DNA from: Lepidodermella squamata
Lineage: Eukaryota; Gastrotricha
DNA length: 64,000 bases
Assembly (NCBI GenBank): GCA_047495785.1
Contig: JBLDXI010000074.1
Coordinates: 930,001-994,000 of the forward strand
Reading direction: 5' to 3'
Below, piece by piece: positions 53,068-62,595 of this stretch; positions within the stretch are counted from its first letter, which is position 1, and each line of letters starts with the position of its first letter. The translations under genes and the position numbers were made by a program. Under the pieces are notes generated by a model. The model saw nothing but the letters and a program-made list of their open reading frames with translations, had not been told where the DNA came from and ran no database searches.

Positions 53068-56038
53068 TCTTAGTACACTCAGAAAAAGTAGAATCATCGT
53101 AATCCAGTGGAATTGCCAGGGCATCAAGGCGAAAAGAGCTGAACTTCTCCACATTATAGAGCAATATGGGCCTCATGTCATTCTTTTAAACGAGACTTGG
53201 CTAAAGTTCGGCGAGAAATTCGACCTCCCTGGCTACACTGCTTTCCGCGTAGATAGATTAGGAGCTTACGGGCTAAACTGTGGCGGCGTCGCAATCTTTA
53301 TTAGTCAGTCAAAGCCAATACTAGATTGTGCCGAAGTAAAGTTTGCGCCAGCCTCTAGAGGCGAGTGGCTTGCAGTTGAGCTGCTAGTAGGCGAAGTCAA
53401 CGCCTCAGCGAGACTTACGATTGCCACAGGGTACAATCCTTCACATAGCCCATTAGACACATCTTTCATTAGAGAGGTCTTGAGTGATCCGTCTACAAAC
53501 TCGATCTTCGCTGGCGACTTGAACGCCTGGGCGGAAGAGTTAGGTTGCGCGGACTGGAACGTTCAGCGAACGGGAAGCGGGGGGCTTCTTTCGGAGTACC
53601 TAAAATCCTCCTCTGTGGTTTTGCATAGCTCGCCAACTGCTCCCACGCGGTTCAGGGAAGGTCACGTGTCGCGAGTCTTAGATGTATGGCTCAGTTCACT
53701 GGCTGCTGATAAGTGTTTCAACCGTGCGCCTGCTGTTCTAGATTGCTATCGAAGCGATCATGCCGTCACTATCGCGGGCCTCACACTCGTGCTCCCGGAG
53801 CGGAACTCCTGTTCACCGTTGGCCAATGCCTCGGTGCCGGCAGCCGCTCGGGACGTTCGTTTCGATTTTTTGAACGCCGACTGGCCTGAATACCAGAGAG
53901 TATGCGCGGAGAAGATAGCGCCAGTCGTTCGCCCAAAAGGCGGGGACTCGGTCAGGGCGCTGGACGTCTTCGCCGCAAGTATCTCCGAGGTAATAATGAG
54001 TAGCGCGAAAACCACGCTAGCTCGTGTGCCGGTGGCTAAATTGCCTAAGGTACGACTCAGCCATGCTGTCAAGCGGGCTATCGAGGCCAGGAATCGGTGT
54101 GACGAGAAAAATCGAAATGAACGCTCTGCTGCATCTAAAGCGGCTTTAAATGCTGCGACACGGCAGGTGGCGCGAGAGGTCGCGATAGAGGCGGATAAAA
54201 AATGTCGGCGGCGGTTGAACCACATAGCACAGCTTTTTCAGGCGCAGCAAGCTGCCCTGGCGTGGCAACACGCACAGCGTATTTTGGGGGAATCGAAAGG
54301 CTCGCAACGCGTGATCCCCACCCTTAACTTAGCGAACGGGACGAAGGTGACGTCAAACCCAGAGAAGGCGAGGGTTTTTGCTGAAAATTGGGCGCCGACG
54401 TTCCAGGCCGCGCCTCGTAGCTCACCGCATCAGGCGGACCAAGAATTTTGGGACTCGATCGACCAAGCATGCGAGGTAGACGAGGAGCTCAATGCCTCTC
54501 TAACAATACCAGATAAATTAGACGTCATGATTTCTAGGAACGCGTTCAACTCCCAGCTTGCCCGGTTGAAGCTTAAAGCTCCCGGGGAAGATGGGATCCT
54601 CAACCCGTTGATTAAGAATGCTCCCCCACCTCTCCTAGAGGCTATCCTTCTCCTGTTTAATTTATCTTTGAACGCCGGCTATCTGCCAGCTGCTTGGAAA
54701 ATTGGAATTGTGGTACCGGTGCCCAAGGCGGGGAAATCGCCACGGTCCCTGGATGGGTATAGGCCAGTTTCCTTAACCAGCTGCATGGCAAAGCTTCTGG
54801 AGGCCGTCGTGGCTGGGTTCATTCTTGAGTTCTGCTTGCGGAACAAGATTTTGACGCCAAGCCAAGTCGGGTTCCAGAAGTGGCTGTCAGTCTTGGATGC
54901 CATCCTCAGACTTATGCATGACATCACAGACGGGTTCGTGCATAAAGATGAGTTGGGCAGACCTGATAAATTAACTACTGTTGTGGCGTTCCTTGACTAC
55001 AAGGCAGCTTTCGACTCCATTTGGCACAACGGTTTACGAATGGTCCTTAAAGGCCTTGGCCTACCCGTAGCCGTTGTGCGGTGGATTTCGGACTTCTTAC
55101 GCGACAGGCGTAAGAAAGTAAGGGTAGGAGACAGTTTCAGTGAAGACGTCGAGGTAGCTTGCGGAGTCCCTCAGGGATCTCCTTTATCCCCGATACTCTT
55201 CATCATCTACACTTCTTCGTCCCTCCCAGCGGAGGTCGACAAGGACGACGCGGTAAAAAGAACTGCCGCGGCGGCATACGCCGACGACCAGGCTGTGTGG
55301 GCTACAGGGCGACCGGCCCCACTCGTCACTGCTCGTGTCCAAGCGGCACTTCGGGTCACAGAACGCTGGTCTCAGCGCTGGAGACTTGACCTGAACCCGA
55401 GGAAGTGCGAGTGGGTCGCATTCGGCGCCAACGTCAACCTCACAGCTGGTCAACTCCAGTTGGGAGGCATCTGCCTGCCTAGAGTGCAACAGTTCAAGTA
55501 CCTAGGTGTTTGGCTGTCCAAGCACTTGTGCTGGACGCCGCACTTAGAGCACGTCAGCGCACGAGCCCTTCCTCGTATTTTCGCCCTTTTTCGTGGCAGG
55601 GTAAAGACTCACCCCACCTTGGGTCTCCTGTTCTACAAGAGCGTCATCCGGCCGCTGTTGGAATTCGGTGCCCCGGCGTTCGCCAACTCGAAGCCACAGT
55701 TCATCGAAAAACTGGCGGTCTTAGAACGGCGGGCCCTTAAGATCATCTTGGGTCTCCCACGCCGGTGCCCGAATGAGATCTATCAGCGGCGGTTGAAGGC
55801 CACTTTTCCGGAGTTCCAGCTGATCGAAGAACGTTTGTCCACCCTATCGTTCAACTGCTTCAACAGGGCGCTTGAACCAGGTAGCGTGCTAGGCGAAATA
55901 GTTCGTCAGAGTCGCGATAGGCCCGTGCCGGAGAGTAAATCCCCAGTGCGTTTCTTTCTTGACCATCTATTGGGAGCTGGGCCTCTACCTTCGGTTCGAT
56001 CGTCCTTTGATCGACTTCCAGCGATCCTAGCAGTTTAG
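53060..56038 (+). CDS. LINE copy 2 ORF2 (APE endonuclease and reverse transcriptase)
   Basis: The 992-aa frame has the same length as in copy 1 and is nearly identical to it, with scattered substitutions (for example RMRVRVGDSCSED in copy 1 against RKKVRVGDSFSED here). It keeps the endonuclease and reverse-transcriptase motifs including AYADDQAVW and the same ATGCCTAG overlap with ORF1. The last third is especially similar to copy 1, whereas the endonuclease end shows more changes. It is open throughout and could be functional although the ORF1 upstream is broken. Confidence 0.92.
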   Translation: MPSLSTLRKSRIIVIQWNCQGIKAKRAELLHIIEQYGPHVILLNETWLKFGEKFDLPGYTAFRVDRLGAYGLNCGGVAIFISQSKPILDCAEVKFAPASRGEWLAVELLVGEVNASARLTIATGYNPSHSPLDTSFIREVLSDPSTNSIFAGDLNAWAEELGCADWNVQRTGSGGLLSEYLKSSSVVLHSSPTAPTRFREGHVSRVLDVWLSSLAADKCFNRAPAVLDCYRSDHAVTIAGLTLVLPERNSCSPLANASVPAAARDVRFDFLNADWPEYQRVCAEKIAPVVRPKGGDSVRALDVFAASISEVIMSSAKTTLARVPVAKLPKVRLSHAVKRAIEARNRCDEKNRNERSAASKAALNAATRQVAREVAIEADKKCRRRLNHIAQLFQAQQAALAWQHAQRILGESKGSQRVIPTLNLANGTKVTSNPEKARVFAENWAPTFQAAPRSSPHQADQEFWDSIDQACEVDEELNASLTIPDKLDVMISRNAFNSQLARLKLKAPGEDGILNPLIKNAPPPLLEAILLLFNLSLNAGYLPAAWKIGIVVPVPKAGKSPRSLDGYRPVSLTSCMAKLLEAVVAGFILEFCLRNKILTPSQVGFQKWLSVLDAILRLMHDITDGFVHKDELGRPDKLTTVVAFLDYKAAFDSIWHNGLRMVLKGLGLPVAVVRWISDFLRDRRKKVRVGDSFSEDVEVACGVPQGSPLSPILFIIYTSSSLPAEVDKDDAVKRTAAAAYADDQAVWATGRPAPLVTARVQAALRVTERWSQRWRLDLNPRKCEWVAFGANVNLTAGQLQLGGICLPRVQQFKYLGVWLSKHLCWTPHLEHVSARALPRIFALFRGRVKTHPTLGLLFYKSVIRPLLEFGAPAFANSKPQFIEKLAVLERRALKIILGLPRRCPNEIYQRRLKATFPEFQLIEERLSTLSFNCFNRALEPGSVLGEIVRQSRDRPVPESKSPVRFFLDHLLGAGPLPSVRSSFDRLPAILAV

Positions 56039-56872
56039 GCTGTTGTCGGATGTTAGAGGCGGAAAGCCAGCGGCGGGTGGCGGTCCACGGAAGCAACGAC
56101 CCGAGCGCAGCTTGTCGCGGGGAGGGCAGGTTCGTTGCGGGTGGCGATGAGAGCATCGCTCCCTGCGCGGCCGGACCTTTCCGGTTCCTGACTAGTGGCG
56201 GATAGATGCTATCCGTGCGCTGTAGGTTCCCTCTCAGTTCCTCTCTTCTATCTTATTTCTTTCTCTAGTCCCCTAGGTCTTTTCAAATTATCTTTTCAAA
56301 ATCTTTATATATGTGAAAGGCAATCGGTTCGGGTCCGGTTAAATCGTATTTTGTTATGTGCCGCAAGAGGCCCCGGTTCGAGTCCGGCTATGTTTTCTGT
56401 TTTCTTGTCCTAGATCTTAGACTTTTTAAAATTGAATTGTAATGCCGAGGCATGGTCCTTAAGGCATGTTCTTAGTTTGCGGATCGTCGATCCTGGTAGC
56501 AGTTGGGCCTCGGGTGGCGGCACGCACCAAACGGCGGCCCGAGGCGATGAGTGGTTGGTTCCTTTTGGTGGCTGATGGACTATCTGTAGATTTTCGTCGA
56601 TGCAGGCAGCGGTTGGGCCTCGGGTGGCGGCACGCGCAAAGCGGCGGCCCGAGGCGTTGGCTTGGAAGTATTCCCGTATTAACATTATAATGAACACTGT
56701 ATATTTATAGTTATTTGTCATTCTGTCGACCTCGCTTAATACGCGGAGCCGTAGCTGTGCATATTCAATTTGCTAACACTGAGGGACCACTAACAGCCCG
56801 GTAATCTCCTATTTAGCCTGCGGGCTGAGGAATTGTTTTTCTAATTTACCTAATAAACCAACACTTCATAAT
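56039..56872 (+). promoter_or_regulatory. LINE copy 2 3'UTR, same structures as copy 1
   Basis: The B-box-like motif GGTTCGAGTCC is at 56375-56385 and the paired GCCTCGGG...CCCGAGGC hairpins follow near 56507 and 56617. The sequence matches copy 1 closely, with a small insertion near 56089-56096 relative to it. Confidence 0.68.
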
Positions 56873-57437
56873 GACTCTACACAAAAAACTACCATGCCAG
56901 GCCGGCTCACATGCTCGCTCCGCTCGCATGGTAATGGCGGCAAAGTATTGTCATGTTGTTTGAGTGATCAGCTATCAGCTGAAATCTCTGACTTGACCCG
57001 TGAAAGTGTACTATGGCGATTACTGACTGTAATTGCTTTTAACTAATAGCGAAGAAGACCAGAAATTAAGACCAGAAATGAACATGCCCTTTGATGAGGT
57101 GAACTTTCCCCTCTGCTTATCATGCATAGGGAACTGAGTGCTCAATGCTTTCTCAAATTCTCATCAATTTCTTTATTACATTTTTTTACTTCTTATTTAA
57201 AAAAATTCTACATATTTCATTTGTTTGCTAACCAGCCTCAAATTTTTAGTCCGTTACCTCCTTGTGTAAACAAGCCGCTAAATTTTAATAATATTTTAGC
57301 AATGTACGTGTGCAATTTTTGAGAATTGAACCGATGCCAGCTTGCCTCCGCCTTCGTGTTATCATTCACTAAGTGCATCGGTATACCCTATACCCGAAAC
57401 ACGTGAATGCACCTCGTCATACACGTGAAAACGAATT
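56873..57437. other. Intergenic region downstream of the LINE pair
   Basis: A short palindrome around 56892-56932 (TACCATGC against GCATGGTA) lies next to the LINE end. From about 57230 the sequence shows gapped similarity to the upstream regions of the cationic peptide genes at 26.2 and 28.4 kb (for example CCTTGTGTAAA and CCGATGCCAGCTT), so the promoter of the third copy probably starts there. Confidence 0.5.
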
Positions 57438-57537
57438 TGAACAGTTGGCGGAATTTACCGTAAAAATGCCTATAAAAGTGCATGACTGAGCAGTTAATTT
57501 TTACTATCCTCTTTTCGTTTTCAACTTTCGTACAATC
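57438..57537 (+). promoter_or_regulatory. Conserved upstream block of the cationic peptide genes (copy 3), with TATA box
   Basis: TTTGAACAGTTGGCGGAA, TTTACC and GCCTATAAAAGTGC occur in this order, followed by CTGAGCAGTTAATTTTT. The TATAAAAG at about 57470 is the best TATA box among the three copies (TATAACAG in copy 2). A CACGTG word lies at about 57400. Confidence 0.62.
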
Positions 57538-57881
57538 ATGAACAAGATCATCTTTCTGACTCTTGCAGTGGTGAGTTTCCCGTCGGCGTTATATCTTGCT
57601 TATGATAAAACTTCATTTTAAAGGCTTTCGTGGCTGTTTTGGCCGTATCAGCGGAAGATAAGAAGCACAACACGGCCAAGAAGCCTTCGGGTGATGCATC
57701 CAAATCCCATGGTGCCAGCAACGGCGGCCACAACGCCGGAAAGCGTGCCCATGGCAACAAGCACGGCCACAAGAATTCCACCAGGGTTCACGGTGCCAAC
57801 AAGCCGCAATCGGCTCAGAAGCTCGCTTTGCGCGAGGCTGACTTTGAAGAGAGTAGAAAATTAGGTAGGTACATACGATGA
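57538..57881 (+). CDS. Small secreted cationic peptide, family copy 3 (two exons)
   Basis: Exons 57538-57570 and 57624-57881 give 96 aa. The signal peptide (MNKIIFLTLAV, then AFVAVLAVSA) is interrupted by an intron at the same codon as in copies 1 and 2. The mature part is rich in His, Asn, Gly and Lys (NGGHNAGKRAHGNKHGHKNS) and ends KLALREADFEES. The usual EEELAR tail is disrupted here, but GATGAAGAGCTAGCTCG (DEELAR) occurs in the next frame at about 57879, so the end may have been changed by a small indel. AATAAA is at 58122-58127. The LINE pair lies between this copy and the others, about 29 kb away. Confidence 0.73.
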
Positions 57882-58164
57882 AGAGCTAGCTCGTGGAGAC
57901 AAGAAGAAGAAGGACACCATGCAAAAAACGCTGAAAAAGCCTTGAGCATGAAGCATGAATCACACTGTGTGGAGCCGATTCGGTATTGGCTGTGAAGCAT
58001 TTATATGTGGAGCCGTTCTTTGGTATTTGTCGGTTATTGTATTGTTTGCTGTGTTATTGTGTGACAGTAGTCTGGTGCTTTCATGAGTTTCGTGAGAGAT
58101 ATGGTGGAATGAGTTTCAAGAAATAAAGCATTAGAAAGGCATTATTTTTATAGAATTATATCTT

Positions 58165-58390
58165 TTCTTCGGCGTACACAAATTATACAGTTTACAATGA
58201 AATCGCTGGCAAGACTGGTTTCCACAAGGACCAGGCTCTAGACAAGAAGGGCGAAGCGATCAAGTGCAAGAGGAAGACGTTCGCCGACAAGAGCCACAAC
58301 AAGGTCAACGTGTTCAGCTATGAATCGGGCACCAACAACTTTGGCGACTACGACTCCGATTTTCATTGGACGAGCACGGCCGCCGGGTAA
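58165..58390 (+). pseudogene. Exon-like coding fragment, unknown
   Basis: After an acceptor-like AATTATACAG at about 58190 a frame stays open for about 65 codons (YNEIAGKTGFHKDQALDKKG, then KCKRKTFADKSHNKVNVF and DSDFHWTSTAAG) and stops at 58388. AATAAA is at 58662-58667. There is no plausible start upstream, because the gap to the previous gene is small. It is probably the last exon of a gene whose start was lost. No family recognised. Confidence 0.4.
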
Positions 58391-59180
58391 GGAACCGCAC
58401 CCAAGGCCGGAATCAGCTAGATGCTAGATGTGACTCCAGTGAAAGAAAATTGGCTCGTCTGGTTGGTATAAGTCTTCTTCAAAAGCTTCTGTGCAGTCCA
58501 AAATGGTTTTGTCAAAGATCCAACGTAAAAAGTGGATTAGCGATTCTTCAACCATTGAACAGAGATGAAGGCTAACAGGCTAAAACCGAACGTAGCGATG
58601 ACTTTTTGTAATATTTTTGTGTAGTGCGAATTTTTGCTCAAGCTCAATGTTCTCATCTCGAAATAAAATGATCAAGTTTCAATGCCAGCTTTTGCGTCAT
58701 CTGGCTCACTCTGAAAACTGGTGATTCTTCATCTGGTGAAAACAGGTGATACTGATTCTGGGGCCATTAGCACCGATTTGTTTGCTTTTTCATCATTCTT
58801 GTTTATAAAACGCGTTTATTCCAACGTTTCCGTTATACTCAATAACCTTCTTCAGAGATAGGTTAAGAAATTAAATCGAAATTTTAAGTAAAGTTAAGAA
58901 TTAAGTTGGCTGTTTAAAGCATCTTGAAATTGTAATCTGGCTAGTTTTCCATCCTATTTTTACACCTCTCATGGAATATCGGCTCCGTTTTTTCATCATT
59001 GATGAATCAAGTTTGTTCTCTTTAGATATTGAGGAGATGAGACCATCCCTTATGATTTGATGCTAAAAGCACAGAAAGCATTTTGAGCTTGGCGTAAAAA
59101 ATGCCATCTTGTACAATGTACAAGATAGGTTAAACATTGTTTGAACTCTGTTCTACATTATAGAAAGATTTTTTATTGAA
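58391..59180. other. Intergenic region, nothing recognised
   Basis: It includes the AATAAA at 58662 and AT-rich sequence up to the next start codon. A short palindrome TTGTACAATGTACAAGAT-type word lies near 59108-59126. No gene is supported. Confidence 0.45.
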
Positions 59181-59914
59181 ATGCAGTGGATGCGAGTATT
59201 TCTGGCGCTATGCGTCTCGGCAACTGCCCCGATTATTGCGAGAGATATTTCAGAGCGAACATTCGAACCGGAAGATGATGTTAGTGCCCTGACTGATGTC
59301 GAGGAGGACGGCAGTTCAACTAGATGGTTCTTCCTCATTCCTTTAATTATCGGTATGAACACATTTATTCCTCATCCTGCCAGCATTTGGCTTATCCGAT
59401 GTTTCAGTTCAATTAGATGAATTGTTAAGTTTTTCAACAACTGTTCCGTAACTTTTAATTTGCTAAGAAAAATACTTCGAGAATGATTTCCGGCTCAAAA
59501 TGCTGAACGAGATTTCATGTTTTCACTCTAGGACCGTTATTCAAATTGTTAACGCCCGGGCCCGAAATCCCGGAAAAAGACTACAGCGACTACGTCGGCG
59601 GTCCCATCTGTGAAAAAAATGCATTGTATGGGAAGCTCAAACAGCACGCCCAAGTCAATCCGGCAAAAAATGTTCAAGCTGATGCAGGAATAGAGGAGAC
59701 TTACGATGAAGTCACAGCTGATCACGACCGCGACCGACGGGCAACCGCGCCACCAAATGGGATAAGGCACGAATGCCGACGCCATAGTGATTGCCTGAGG
59801 CCGTACCGCGTTTGCTGCTTGCGTAGAAACGGAGCTGGCTACGAATGTCGAGCCCCGCGTCTTGCTGTGACGCATACACGCTACGGCACTTTTGTAAACC
59901 TCGCAAAACAGTAG
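59181..59914 (+). CDS. Secreted six-cysteine proprotein, family copy 3 (two exons)
   Basis: Exons 59181-59352 and 59532-59914 give 184 aa. A signal peptide (MQWMRVFLALCVSATAPIIA) is followed by an acidic segment, DGSSTRWFFLIPLI, a phase-1 intron at the same place as in the 39-kb copy, then YVGGPICEKNALYGKL, an acidic stretch, the dibasic site DRDRRAT, and the cluster CRRHSDCLRPYRVCC with a last Cys (C-x5-C-x6-CC-x9-C). The end is THTRYGTFVNLAKQ. Conservation of the dibasic site and of the tail suggests a proprotein cut to a roughly 60-residue C-terminal peptide. AATAAA is at 59979-59984. Confidence 0.76.
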
Positions 59915-60384
59915 TAAATCTTGATTTACGTTAGCTTTCAATAATAAACACCCCGAAACCTGTAATTTAATGTAGTTCAATAAACGCAATCGCTCATGCG
60001 TACCTGAGAATTCGTTTCTTTGTCTTGATTGAGGGAAAGTAGAAAGTAAAATGTTGAAACGATCATTGGCGGTGAGTGGCACGTTTAGCCCAGGCATTAG
60101 CCGTGCTTGGCCGAGGCCTTTCGGTCGTGTGCAGAATGTCATCTTCTCGCCAGCCTTGTACTTGGGAGCGCTGTGGGCATCACGCGCGACGGAGACCGAG
60201 GCGCGGCAGCGGTGCGCCTTGTTTTGCTTCGCATTTCAGATTCAAAAGCACCTAATAATTGAGATAAGGGAATTGTTAAACTAGAGATTAACTGCAAACC
60301 TCTGACAAAAACATCTAATACTTCAGCATAAAATAAGGATATTTGAGCAGTCCAATTTCAAGTTCTTTCATTTCCAAGCTTAAT

Positions 60385-60640
60385 ACCAATAACCACAACG
60401 ACGGCCATAGAAGTCGCCGGACGAGAAAGAGCCGCTGCACAGTAAACACAGCGACCACGACCGTAGAACCCGCGACGACCGAAGCGAACACCGTGACGGC
60501 CATAGATACCGCGTCCATGGCGCCGCCGTAGAAGGAACCAGACGAGCTGGATCCGCGGCGGCCGAAGAAGTGGCCACGGCGACCACGGTATAGTCGCCCG
60601 CATTCGCCGAGGCGTAGTCCAGAAAATGACATTAATTGCA
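60385..60640 (-). pseudogene. Glycine/arginine-rich peptide gene with frameshifts
   Basis: On the minus strand three frames in succession give related low-complexity peptide sequence: GRLYRGRRGHFFGRRGSSSS, then HGRGIYGRHGVRFGRRGFYG with GRGRCVYC, then SGSFSSGDFYGRRCGYWY and a stop. The repeated FGRRG/YGRRG unit runs across the frame changes, so this was probably one Gly/Arg/Tyr-rich secreted peptide gene now broken by two small indels. Family assignment is not possible. Confidence 0.5.
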
Positions 60641-60719
60641 TAGTTCGCAAATTTTCGAGACCCGTTTCCACCAAATTCTTTTGCAGAATTTTCAGTTATT
60701 TCCAAGTTGAACAAATGAA

Positions 60720-62595
60720 TTACGACTTACCGGTCTCGCAAACTTTAGAACTTTGGCAGGTAATTCATTGCTTTTATTCTGATGAATCATTTGATACAAA
60801 ATTTCATTAGTAATTCATAAAATGCAATATAATGCAAAAATTAAATTCATTTAAAATTTGCAAAATTGTCTGAAATTTGTATGGAAGGATGTGTCTTATT
60901 GAAAGCCAATATATAGGCTAATTTTAGCTTTCGTAACGCACACTCTTTTGTCTTGTGTCCACGTCGATATCAAATTGAATCAGCAAATGGCAAATATAAC
61001 GGAAAAATTTATTTTTATCTTTTATTTAATTTTTAATTACAATAGTTGCTCTAAACTATATCATTTTCGCGCCAACTTGCTCATCGGCGATGATTTACGT
61101 CATCAGGTTATCATTTGCTTGCCACCAGCAGCTTCAACATGTAAATGGCTGACGTAATGGCTATTGCAACATTGATTTTTCGGCGTCTACACACGCCATT
61201 CTCGTTATTGAGCTGGTGTAGCGATACTACAACACAGCGATTTGTTATGGTTCCCGCGTGACACGTGGCTGCCTCGCCGCCACTCTGCGAAAAAAACCGC
61301 TCAACTTCATCAATAATTTACGCATCACTGCATTTCGATGCGATCTCCACGGCAAATAAGGCCTACCTACTTCGTCGGCGGATAATAATTGCTTCTCACC
61401 AGCTGTTAAAAACATTTTCCAAGTTGTAGGGACATAGCAGAATGCTTTTTATTTACTCCCGGAGAGGTTTCGCCATCGATTTCACATTCGTTGAAACTTC
61501 ATCTCAGTCACGTGATTGATATTTTCAGCCATATTTTGAAATTTTATGCATCGCTGAGGAAAGCCATTATAGATTATAGATCAGATTATACGGCAGTTCA
61601 AACTTTCCACTTAAAGTGACACTGGGCGATACTCAAAAGTTCATTCCTTCCGGATGAACGTCCGAAGCCTAATGTTGACGCTCACAATTTAACAAATTTA
61701 GAAGGTTAAAAAGATAGGTATCTACCTGAAACCTGCCCTTAGAAATCCAAAGCATTTCCCGATCTGCTGATAATTTTCTCGCTTATGAGCTGGGCGGCCT
61801 CCTCCAATTAGTCGCACAGGTTTGAAAGGGTCACGTGACCAACTTCTTGAATTTTTCTCTCCGACTTAATTTTGTAATGCAGGTAATTAGGAAAATGTTT
61901 AATCTTGAAAGGACATATTCTCTCATCGAACCTGGGTAAATCAATAATTAATCAGTGCGGTAAAAATAATTCTCTTAGTTGTTTATAAACATTTCTAATC
62001 ATGCAAGTTTTTTCATCGATCACCTCAAAATAGGCGTAATTCATAACAAATGGTGATTTTTTGTGCAAAAGAACGCGAGTATTATAGTGCGTGATGGCTT
62101 TTTTCTACAGAATTTACCACACCGAGAAAAATAATGACCAGGTGCCAACGAAAACATTTTTTATTCAGCGATCATCGATTACTAGTAACAACTTCGCCGT
62201 TATTATTATTATTATTGTATTGCTATCATTTTATATACTTGAGTAAATAAAACGTGCAGTATATATGTATGCTACAACAACATTGTGCGCGATCGAGCGC
62301 ATCGAGTGTGATGACGCACCCAGCCACGCGCGTCGATTATTTTTTTCTGGTCTGGTCTCGCTTGTGAGCGCGATTTTTTCTCGATATTATCATCACATTC
62401 GCGCGCATGTGTATACATTTTTCCGCACTACGGGTAATGTAATTAAAATATTCATAGAAATTATATACGCTTGTCATAGTCGGTGCAAAACACAATCTGA
62501 CCGAAAAATCGTCACGCTCTGATAGATTTGTTAATTTTTACCAGAATTTGTTTGAAGAAGCAAGATTAACCTTGCGAAATAATACCAACAGTGTA
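60720..62595. other. Long AT-rich intergenic region
   Basis: I find no supported gene over 1.9 kb. An (ATT)n microsatellite is at about 62200-62215. A frame at 62265-62522 begins with a non-consensus context and has no motif. This region would hold the promoter of the DM9 gene that follows. Confidence 0.45.

Larger units (their letters stand above)
50647..56872 (+). mobile_element. Jockey-like non-LTR retrotransposon, copy 2 (ORF1 frameshifted)
   Basis: Copy 2 begins at the exact 3' end of copy 1 with the same hairpin and ends at the same 3' terminus (ACACTTCA then TAA) before unrelated sequence (TGACTCTACAC). ORF2 and both UTRs are nearly identical to copy 1, while ORF1 differs more, including in its proline-rich linker. 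The copies are therefore related but are not a fresh duplication of one sequence. Confidence 0.88.

Noticed and set aside
62265-62522. Upstream exon of the second DM9 gene
   Set aside because: Its phase and sequence add nothing DM9-like, and the short ATG-containing exon at 62596 joins in phase.
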